Made by a program: the position numbers and the translations under genes. Positions 1-9,428 of a stretch of 64,000 bases of DNA are shown piece after piece (the first letter of the stretch is position 1; each line of letters begins with the position of its first letter). This DNA is from Diplolepis rosae (lineage: Eukaryota; Arthropoda; Insecta; Hymenoptera; Diplolepididae), in the NCBI GenBank assembly GCA_030998225.1, contig JAPYXD010000581.1, positions 1,054,001-1,118,000 of the forward strand, in the 5' to 3' direction. The notes below the pieces were generated by a model that had not been told where the DNA came from, did no database searches, and was given only the letters and a program-made list of their open reading frames with translations.

Positions 1-1232
1 ATATTAAGGGCTAACACTACTATAAAAATCTAAAATAAGTGTTTTTCTTGCGATTTTTTTGGATAGAAGGAAATATAAGAGGGTCATAATATTCAAGGAT
101 GTTATTGACCATGTCTTTAATTGTTAAAAAAAACTATTTCTTAATAGTACAAAACTGCGACGCTGGAGCCATTCTCGAAAGGCATGTTGAATTTAAGGCG
201 CTTTGCGGCACGCAGTGTAACTGACGCAAATTTGAGTCTGGAAGAAAACAAAAATTTTTCTTTCAATCTACATGGGTGAAGCTGGAAGCATTCGTATGGG
301 ATTTTGAAAACCTTAATTTTTATGTTATTGGCAAGCATTTGAAGTAGAATGTTCAATTTTCGACAAAAAAAAAGGGCAATCATTTGACAATAAATAAATT
401 TAAAATCAACTCATGGAAAATCCCATACGTACTCCTCTTCGGAATGTTATTTTGAGGCAGTTGATCCACGAAAATTAGACCTAAGGCAAAAATATATAAT
501 TTTGCTTTCAAGAATAGCATTATTATTATTAAAGGGCTATTTTGGAAGAGAAAAGATTAATTAACATGAAAAAAATTGGAAATATAAAAAAAAAATTTAT
601 TAATAAATTTTATTTTTGCCCCAACTTTTTTTCTTATCGCTTCTTACCAAATTTTGAAAAATTATGCGATTTTGATAAATTACAAATAACTTTTTCAAGA
701 AAAAGATCCCCTACAGCTTTACCATTTCCAATTTCCGAAAATGAATAAATTATTATCAAATTCAGCAATTTGTTTATAAAAATTTCGTTTTGGAAAATGT
801 TTTTTTAATGGTTTCAGCCATTAAAGAATTCAATTTGAAAAATCAGAATTATAAAATTATTTTTCTGTGTTTCAAATTTTTTTCTTGTAAAATAATTTTT
901 TCTCTTTTAAAATAGCCCTTCAACAATAATATTGCTATTCTTGAAAGTAAAATTATCTATTTTTGTCTGAGGTCTAATTTTCGTGGATGAAAACTACCTT
1001 AAAGATATGGTTCAAATTTGTAATGAATAGAATGGGAACTGTTGGAATTTGGCTGCGTGCTGTTTTAAAAAACATTCCTTCCAAGAATAGCTCCAGCATC
1101 GCCATTTTGTACTATTTATGAATAAATTTTTATTTTTTGAACAACTAAAGACATCGTTAAAATCATTCTTGAATATTATCATCCCCTTACTTTTCCTTCC
1201 ATCCAAAAAAAATCCAAAAATAGTACATTATG
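1..1232. repeat. Fold-back (palindromic) element, about 1.2 kb
   Basis: The left half (about 30-580) reappears in reverse complement in the right half (about 890-1232), with a centre near 735. The outer arms share the block around GGAAGGAAA, the AGTACAAAA stretch and a GC-richer GCTGGAGC patch. The inner arms share the stretch around AGGTCTAATTTTCGTGGAT. The outer arm also matches 35560-35900, which follows a TTAA-flanked element there, so this looks like an inverted duplication of the tail of that family. No intact protein is seen. The left edge may run off the window. Confidence 0.75.
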
Positions 1233-3039
1233 TAGCTAATCAGTAATGTTGACTTTTTCGAGGATGCAGAATTTAACGTCCGAGCCGTATTCTGCATCTG
1301 AGTATAAAGGTAAACTTTACTGCTGTGGTGCATCTCCCATGAAATGACCCATATATAACATACGCTTTTTCCCTGCTTGAGAAGGCAAGAGAAAGAGTTT
1401 GGTCGTATAGTTTTCCTTGTTGATAGCTGGATAACTGCACAATGCTGGCTGGAGTTAAGTAGTCCTAATCAAGTAGTACAGGAAGCGTATCAGACAATCC
1501 AACCTGCTTGCTAAACACTGGTTGAGTTCGTTTTCCGTAGATTTAACTCTCAGAACTCGACTTAATATGACGATACACGTATCTAACGGCACTTATTAAT
1601 TCATGACCACCGGACTTGCACCAGTTAAGGGCCAGGGATTATATTCACCAAGTATCGAGGTAATCCTTGTGTAAGATACCGATTTACGAATATCGAAGGG
1701 TCAATTCGTTACACCGACAGTATGACTTGCGGACGGAGTGATTACCGATGTTAAGATCTTGAAGACTGAACAGCTACTATCGAAAAGACAACCTCCAGAG
1801 GTGAATCTGGGGTTTATATATTATTGATTATTTCTATAGTGGGAGAGTGCCTGCTAATTTGTAGATCGGCACGTACATTGCTAATTTGTAGATTGGCACG
1901 TACAATGATAAATTGTTGATCGGCATGCGTCTGGCGGCAAGGTTGATGACCATGCTTCCTGACAGTCGCGTAAACTCATGAACTCGCGGCTAGTTCTCAC
2001 GCAGGTCATACTATCGGGATCAAAGTCCATTGACGCTCGATGCGGTACATCTTTCTCTCGTCTTTTCAGCTATGTTACTTAATATATATATCTTGACAGG
2101 TCGGTGCGATTGTACTAGGTTATAATTGCACTGACTCATCTATTATTTTATAACTTGGTTTATTTTCTTATGGTATTTATGAAATACATGATTTTTTAGT
2201 GTTTATATTTTGAGATATTATTCAAGCTAGTTTGCGGATCCCCGATAATGTGATTGATGTTATTGATTGCTTATCCATTATTGGTTGTTGCTGATTGTTA
2301 TGTGATAGTATTTTATTATTATTATTAATCATTTAACGACTGTTGTTAACAATAATGAATGTTATTGTTATTTTCGTTAAATAATTATTAATGTTTATTG
2401 GCTTAGTTTTCTACATTACCGACGGTAAGGTAGTTTTTCTATTTTATGCAACTCAACTGCCTTGTCGATCTCGGGTAATTATCTTATCGACAAGTAGTTA
2501 TCATCGAAGTGATATGATTTACGTTCGTCAATCGCCTGGTTGTATGCCCGGTTGCCTTGCTGTAGGCGCGATTTTAAATTTTATTAATTTTTACGGGATG
2601 TAACAACAATATAAAAATGAGTTGCGTAAAAGAAAAAGAAAACATTCTTAAAGTTGAAGTCAAGTCCAGGCATTAGAATAGAACAACCTACGAATGTTTC
2701 TTGATTATACACCAAATTCCAATGCGTAATCTAGTATAAAGCGGCATTAGTGCGAATGCGCAAATGGACGTCGGACAATAGGATGTTGTTCACATGTTGC
2801 AGCGGTAGTTTACTACTTATCACATGGATGATATCAATTCAAGATATATATATATTTATATATATTTTGCTTACTTTTGTGAAACCAAATAAATTTAAGA
2901 ACTGGGAATAATTTTATTGCCTTTATTTTCATCCCTTCATTTAGTTTTCCAAAAAGGTTTTTTTTTTGTATACAGGGTATAGCCTCCTCAGTCAGAGGAG
3001 AGAGCAAACACGATCCCAGATTAAAAACAAATTTTTATT
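1233..3039. other. AT-rich stretch with no gene recognised
   Basis: Between 1260 and 2100 the composition is less AT-rich, with short direct repeats such as GATCGGCACGTACA and GATTGGCACGTACA near 1865-1910. From 2100 to 3039 it is very AT-rich. Short open frames exist but none resembles a protein I know, and none has convincing splice sites around it. Confidence 0.5.
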
Positions 3040-3205
3040 TATTTAATTTTTATTTTCTAAATTGAAATTTGGCAGTTTGGAGCCTCAAGCGAACGTGTAT
3101 TTGGATTTAATATTTTTATTTATATTGAATTTAATTATTCGTACGTAACAGTCACATAAAATTATAGTGCACTAACATATTGTATAATTAAAGAATGAGC
3201 AAACA
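3040..3205 (+). repeat. Dispersed repeat, partner at 40320-40450
   Basis: The segment containing TTTGGAGCCTCAAGCGAACG and, further on, AATTTAATTATTCGTACGTA has a diverged copy in the same orientation near 40320-40450 (TTTGGAGTCTCAAACGAACG). It is non-coding and its ends are not defined. Confidence 0.55.
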
Positions 3206-3829
3206 ATAGTTAAAAAATATGTTGACTAGCAAATATCTTCGATCTCATAAACTTGTTTTACAGTCTATTAGTACACTATAAAAAAATATGACTTAATTAT
3301 TTAATTTATAAAAAATAAAAAAATATTTTAGTTGATACAGAAATAGTAGGCGAGAATTGTTGGTATTAGAAAGTATGATACCTGCAAATTTCTAAAAACT
3401 CATTTCTTGTCAAGTATTTTGATATGTTTAATCCAAAGCTTCATGTGGTTTGGGGGCACTTTCAAAATGGAAACCCGGCTATGCTCTTTCTAATTACTAT
3501 CCAACTATTTCGAAAATTAATTAGGTTAACTCTCAAACACTTAAAATATATAGGTTTATCACAAGAAAAGCTGACTTTTTTTACCATAAATTGCAAAAAA
3601 GTAGAAGATTAATAATAATTAATTGTTCAAACAATAGAAAGAAATTAATAAATAAATAAGGAAATAAATAAAGTTACTTTCAGATAATAAACTGCCATTC
3701 CGATCTCAGAGAACAGATTTAAAACGAATTTTATAGAAGAACATATTATTTAAACAAATAGAATTTATTTAAATAAATGGAAATTAACTAAAAAACATTT
3801 GTAAACATTCCAATAGACCTATAGTAATG
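3206..3829. other. AT-rich, no gene seen
   Basis: Low-complexity AT-rich DNA with runs of AATAAATAA near 3640-3670. I see no coding, RNA or transposon signature. Confidence 0.5.
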
Positions 3830-5032
3830 ATTTCCGAAAAAAAAGGAGAATTTTGCGGGCGGGCAGGGTCTTGCCGAGATGAATGCATGAGGCCAATCAC
3901 GAAGCAGACAGGCTTTTCCCTAGTGATGGGTCTGCCGGGCGCACGCGCCACGACGGTTGTTCTGCTACCTTCAAGCGCGTGTGGACGCGGTGTGGAGCGA
4001 AAGCATCAGGGGACCTTGAACAGATTTCTTGATGCCGCATGAAAAAACGCCCCAAATGCGCAGGCGGTGATGACGCTGAACTTTTCGCATGCGCTCTTGC
4101 GGTCACACCACAATCACATGCACGACACCGACACCCACACACACCAGAATGAATGGAATACTGAGTGAATGGGACTGCGGCCGGCGCCTTGTGGATATTC
4201 CCGATAGACTAGCCAAGGGAGGAGAGGTAGCGTCTCGACCAGGGTAGAACGCGATGTCAGTACCTCACCTCTGTGGAAGTAATATGGGTAACCGTAAATC
4301 CCCCCGGTCTTCGGCCGTGAAGGGAAAAGATCCCGTGAAACCACACGTTAAACTGGGAAAAGCGCTCACGATCCTACTGTCTGCAGTCCATTTTGGAGTT
4401 GAAATCATGAATGCCCGGGCGCAGGAATGAAGGGTTACCTGCTCAGTATTTCCTTATATCCGACGCTACTTAGGATAAATCGCACACCGTCTAGCCTGAA
4501 GTCCGGTTTAGGTGTCGAGGCGGACCCGACACCGCTCGCTCCATAGGGGTGACGTTAAACCTTTTGCATCATTATGGCGCGGGTGTATTTCGTAACCTTT
4601 TTATTAGCTTCATCAAATGTGCCGATAGGATCGACCATCCGATAAGCCGCTTCTCGGTCTCGGCACACACAATTAGGGACTTATACAGGCGGGGATAGTA
4701 GCTCTACTGCGGTAGGGCTCCCATGATGGGCGAACCGTCTTAAAAATACTACATATAATATGAAAGCGAAAAACAAAGAGAACCCCTGGTTGGCGCGGCT
4801 AGTCGGCCTCCCTAACGAGCGTGTGCCTGCGGATAGGAGTCCCGTGCGAACGGATGATAGAAGAGTCGCACTCGACTTTAAGCTGGAATCAACTGCCCGG
4901 GAAGTTTGAAACCGACAGGCAGTTCCGCGGGCGGTGTATTGGTTCGAGAGAAGGGTTTTTTTTATTTTAACAGGTATGCCTAGACCCGTCCTAGGACAGT
5001 CCTGTACAACGTCTATAAAAGATTTTGCCATT
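3830..5032. other. GC-richer block of unknown origin
   Basis: Base composition rises sharply at about 3840 and falls again just before 5033, where the large palindrome begins. Several overlapping open frames exist on both strands, but they are arginine/proline/serine-rich, as expected from GC-rich DNA by chance, and I recognise none. The compactness and sharp edges suggest an inserted element, for example a retroelement untranslated region. I could not find terminal repeats, a reverse transcriptase or rRNA. Confidence 0.4.
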
Positions 5033-5686
5033 GAGTCGAAATTTCTGAAGTGGCCCCCTCATTTTTCGCATAGTTACGAATCGCGCAATCGATCTTTCCA
5101 TTTTGGAGGGCCAGCACCCACAAATACTTCCTCCAAGTTTTGTGCATATATTCCAATTGTTTAATAGTTTTTTCATAACTTAAACATTTATGCACCATTT
5201 TATTGAAATATTCATAACAATTATAATTCTATCGCGAATTTGATGAAATTTTCAGGATTGTTAAATGAATGATGGTCCTTTTTAATGATATAATGCGATG
5301 TGAAAAAAATTTTTATTTAACAATTTTTTTATAACAATTTCAAAAACAAATGAATTTTTAACTGCTTTCTCCACGCAATTTTTCCTTAGTTTTTACATGA
5401 AAAGAACCCTAAAATAGTGAGCAACTATCGTATGAAAAAAAAATTTTGAGCAACACCGTGGTCTTTTTAAAATTTAATTAAATGTTGCTTTCGGCCTGCC
5501 GCGCGCGTAGCCACGCTCAGCGCACCGCGGGGTCCGGCGGGTGCCACGACGCTAGACAAATAATCAAATACACATACTTAACGGTAAAACGTGGTGATTA
5601 CATATAAAATTAATAACTTATAGTACACCGCGCAAGCAACTAATACACATATAAATTCAGAATTTGGGAGTACCCTTCGTCTTTTT

Positions 5687-7144
5687 ACATTCTCATCATG
5701 GATGAGAAGGCATTGGTTTTATGTGAAAAATGACTTTCGAAATTTTCATCAAATCTTTACGTTTTGAGACCCCCTGAGTCAGAAAAAATGGTTTTTACGA
5801 AAGTGTCTGTCTGTCTGTCTGTTTGTCTGTGGGTCGTGTGCGGCATAACTCTCGATAGAATTATCAGATTGAATTGAGCTTTGGTACACTTTATCGGAGC
5901 CGAAAAAGTAAGGAAAAGTTCGTTAACCAGCCACATCCAATCAAAATTGAGGGGTTGAGCACCACTTTTGTGTTTTTGAAAATAATTTTTTGAAAAAATC
6001 AAAAATTTCAATACTGGTTTTAGATAGTGCTCATAAATCTCTAAAAATTATCCTGATAACATTTTTTGATTAAATCAAAATTAGAAATGTTACAGCATAT
6101 TCAAATTCGAAAAAAGTCAATATCAAAATTCCATTTTTCAGTTAAATTATACGAGATACGAAAAAACGTTATGATACAATATTATTTTCTACATAAATTC
6201 CTACAAATTTGAATTGTAACATTTTTTCATAAGATGCATATTTTTCTTTTTTATTAAAAAAAAACTATTGAAAATCCAAAATTCAATTTTTTAACAATAA
6301 TATGTAAAATAAGCAAAAAACGTAAGAATACAAAGTTGTTAGTTTCAAAAAGATCTACAAGTTTTGTCTCACACAGTTTCTGATAAAAGATATATTTTTC
6401 GTTTCAATTCCAAAAAATACGATTAAAATTCAAAAATTCCATGTTTTAGACAAAATATGTGAGATTCAAAAAAAACTTTGAGATGAAAATTGTTTGGCTA
6501 AATAAGGTCTACACATTCTTATCGAGAAATTTCTCGACAGGATGTATATTTTATGTTTTGATTTTTAATATTAAATAAATTCGATTTTTTTCACCAAAAT
6601 ATGTGATACGAAATAAGCGTTGTTCTGCAAAATCATTTCCTTAAATAAAGTCTACGATTGTTTTTCCTTTTTAAAAGATTTGGAAGAAAATAAATTTATC
6701 AATAATCATGTAATTTATTAAAAAGTTACAAAAATGCATACAGAAAATCGAGCGCGAAGCGCGAGTGTCGTGATGAGAATGTATTCCTTAAGGCCGATAG
6801 AGCCTTAAGTAAATTGAATTTCCTGTTTCACTTAATCTGAAAAAGAAACTTAGTGAATTTGAGAAAATGACTAATTTACATCATCTTTAATATCATTAAG
6901 TTGGTTTGAGCTTCAGTATTAAATTATAAGAAATAAACTTAAACGTATGCGAAGAGCACAAGACCGAGCGCGAGGTCCAGAAAGAACGGAGCGCGAAGCG
7001 CGACGTTCAAAAATTCCGGAGCGCGAAGCGCGACGATCGAATCGCGCGCCCTAGGCGCGCTCAAACTTGCGAGCGAAGCGAGCTGCGCGCCAAGCGAGCT
7101 GCGCGCCAAGCGCGCGATGAGAATGTGACCGCGAAGCGGGCAGA
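5687..7144 (+). mobile_element. 1.46 kb non-autonomous element, copy 1
   Basis: It starts ACATTCTCATCATGG and ends with a small hairpin followed by GGGCAGA. The other arm of the host palindrome supplies the empty site, where a run of six T takes its place. A second copy with about the same length and sequence lies at 43821-45255. Inside are a TGTC microsatellite (about 5805-5830), several diverged tandem units of about 130 bases, and a 3-prime cluster of GCGCGAAGCGCG-type hairpins (about 6750-7144). No protein is encoded. An 11-base motif at the left tip recurs inverted at about 7116-7126, near the right end. Confidence 0.75.
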
Positions 7145-7586
7145 TTTTTTGTTTTTCTTTTGATAAAACATTTTTGATCGACTCGGTGTCTTTCGAAAAC
7201 ATTTTACTCTCAATTGTCGAATCATTGACTGGTATATAACAATGGAATTGTCTTGTGTTTTGTATAGTCGTTGTGTTTTGGAAACGTGTTTTGAGATACG
7301 CGTTATGAATTTCATGGTCAGTTTCGGTACAAAAATCGAAATCAATGTTCTTGAAAAACGCTTTCGTCCAATCAAACAGTTTTTGTGCGGTCATAATTCG
7401 ATTATTATTTATTCTTTGTAAACTGACTTTGTACGCGTGCCTTTTCACTGTCCCTCCAATTCCATCGCAAGCTCCCTTTCCATGAGAAGCTGCGAAAAAA
7501 TTCCATTCTCCCGTAATCCCAAAATCTTTCTCATGGAGCTCCAAATTAATAAAATTGTATTTACAGGAGCGAAATAACAAAAACAT
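7145..7586 (-). pseudogene. Transposon protein fragment (Cc8L18.2-like family), left arm
   Basis: Reading the minus strand from about 7560 down gives an open stretch with the motif EWNFFAASHGKGACDGIGG followed by TVKRHAYKVSLQR and, later, the TRQFHCYIPVND block. This H-G-K...C-D-G-x-G-G-T-x-K-R signature is typical of a large insect family of transposon-encoded proteins, which I associate from memory with the Cotesia gene Cc8L18.2. It is the mirror image of 7874-8290. The frame runs into the hairpin cluster of the inserted element, so the C-terminus is lost. Function unknown; a role in transposition is inferred. Confidence 0.65.
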
Positions 7587-7589
7587 CAG

Positions 7590-8388
7590 AATCAGTTGAG
7601 GATTTTCTCAATGAGCTGCAATCCGAATTACCAGTTTTGATCAAGCATGATCAAATATCATACAGGAGGAAGAAATTGTTGTAAGTTTAGACTTTGCTGA
7701 GAATTATTCGTTTCATGTGCAAAATGCAATTCAGTCTCATCATTGGTCTAATAATCAAGCTACATTTCATCCTTATGTAATTTATTATCGCGAAAATTTT
7801 AAAATAAAAAACCGAAATTTCGTTATCATCTCGGAAAAGGTTACACACGATACGAGTCCGGTCCACCTTTTCAATTTCATTAATTTGGCGTTCCATGAGA
7901 AAGATTTTGGGATTACGGGAGAATGGAATTTTTTCGCAGCTTCTCATGGAAAGGGAGCTTGCGATGGAATTGGAGGGACAGTGAAAAGGCACGCGTACAA
8001 AGTCAGTTTACAAAGAATAAATAATGATCGAATTATGACCGCACAAAAACTGTTTGATTGGACGAAGGCGTTTTTCAAGAACATTGATTTCGATTTTTGT
8101 ACCGAAACTGACCATGAAATTCTTAACGCGTATCTCAAAACACGTTTCCAAAACACAACGACTATACAAAACACAAGACAATTCCATTGTTATATACCAG
8201 TCAATGATTCGACAATTGAGAGTAAAATGTTTTCGAAAGACACCGAGTCGATCAAAAATGTTTTATCAAAAGAAAAACAAAAAAGACGAAGGGAACTCAC
8301 AAATTCTGAATTTATACGTGTATTAGTTGCTTGCGCGGTGTACTATAAGTTATTAATTTTATATGTAATCACCACGTTTTACCGTTAA
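7590..8388 (+). pseudogene. Transposon protein fragment (Cc8L18.2-like family), right arm
   Basis: The plus strand carries an N-terminal portion with the motif SLDFAENYSF and HHWSNNQATFHPYVIYY, reachable only with a frame change near 7680. It is followed by the same HGKGACDGIGG and TRQFHCYIP motifs as the left arm. In the family these two blocks are normally separated by a conserved D-G-C-A-x-Q-Y-K-N segment. Here the first block joins directly to NLAFHEKDFG, so that segment has been deleted. The product is therefore broken. The final 30 or so residues read into the non-coding part of the arm. Confidence 0.65.
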
Positions 8389-8934
8389 GTATGTGTATTT
8401 GATTATTTGTCTAGCGTCGTGGCACCCGCCGGACCCCGCGGTGCGCTGAGCGTGGCTACGCGCGCGGCAGGCCGAAAGCAACATTTAATTAAATTTTAAA
8501 AAGACCACGGTGTTGCTCAAAATTTTTTTTTCATACGATAGTTGCTCACTATTTTAGGGTTCTTTTCATGTAAAAACTAAGGAAAAATTGCGTGGAGAAA
8601 GCAGTTAAAAATTCATTTGTTTTTGAAATTGTTATAAAAAAATTGTTAAATAAAAATTTTTTTCACATCGCATTATATCATTAAAAAGGACCATCATTCA
8701 TTTAACAATCCTGAAAATTTCATCAAATTCGCGATAGAATTATAATTGTTATGAATATTTCAATAAAATGGTGCATAAATGTTTAAGTTATGAAAAAACT
8801 ATTAAACAATTGGAATATATGCACAAAACTTGAAGGAAGTATTTGTGGGTGCTGGCCCTCCAAAATGACAAAGATCAATTGCGCGATTCGTAACTATGCG
8901 AAAAATGAGGGGGCCACTTCAGAAATTTCGACTC

Positions 8935-9242
8935 ATTTCTTCTCCTCACCCAAAAAAAAAAAAAAATCACGTAGCAATGATAATTATTACACCGATTAAA
9001 TTTTTTCCAACTTCTAATAATTTAAGGATCGTTAAAAAAAATGAGACGATTTTTTTTACTAATTGTTTATTTCATATATTCTAGATATATTTTCATTTCA
9101 AAATGCCTTATATGTTTATAATTAGATGAAATTAAGAAATTCGATTAGTTATCAGAAATTGTCACAGATTCCTACAATTTTATTTTATATTTGGCCCACA
9201 TCAAGAGTGCCGGTGTTTCCTAATTTATGCTTTTTAATAATA
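8935..9242. other. Short AT-rich spacer
   Basis: Nothing coding is seen. An ATTAAA hexamer at 9233-9238 on the minus strand, a few bases after the SPH-A stop codon, is a possible polyadenylation signal. Confidence 0.35.
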
Positions 9243-9428
9243 TTACACTCGTCGTCTTTTATATACTGTATCTGATCTAAGAGGATAATAATTCGGTACT
9301 GTGGTTTCTCCAATCCCTACCTCTGTCCTGGTACCAAAAACACTTACAGCAAGTGCATAGTTTTGTTCTACACGGAGAATTACTCCCACAAATTCATTAT
9401 TAAAGAACAAAGGACTGCCTACGTCACT
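9243..9428 (-). CDS. SPH-A exon 6 (dead Ser site and C-terminus)
   Basis: The acceptor AATTTGTTTCAG is followed directly by SDVGSPLFFNNEFVG, the position of G-D-S-G-G-P-L, with Val where the catalytic Ser belongs. 61 codons end in a basic tail, VYKRRRV, and stop TAA at 9245-9243. Confidence 0.88.
   Translation of the reverse strand, partial: SDVGSPLFFNNEFVGVILRVEQNYALAVSVFGTRTEVGIGETTVPNYYPLRSDTVYKRRRV

Larger units (their letters stand above)
5033..8934. mobile_element. Large palindromic transposon with about 1.06 kb inverted arms
   Basis: The left end begins GAGTCGAAATTTCTGAAG and the right end is its reverse complement, ending at 8934. The right arm is continuous from 7874 to 8934 (1061 bases). 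The left arm is the same length but split into 5033-5686 and 7145-7558 by a separate 1.46 kb insertion. The arms contain coding sequence for a transposon protein as well as non-coding DNA that includes a short GC-rich patch (near 5500 and 8430). The central spacer, 7559-7873, holds more of the same protein. Terminal duplications are not obvious. Confidence 0.8.

Noticed and set aside
3827..4344. Overlapping open frames on both strands in the GC-rich block
   Set aside because: Arg/Pro/Ser-rich composition and overlap in several frames are typical of chance frames in GC-rich DNA.
6939..7150. Open frame continuing from the transposon protein into an Ala/Arg/Leu-rich tail
   Set aside because: The tail is translation of the GCGAAGC hairpin cluster of the inserted element and not part of the original protein.
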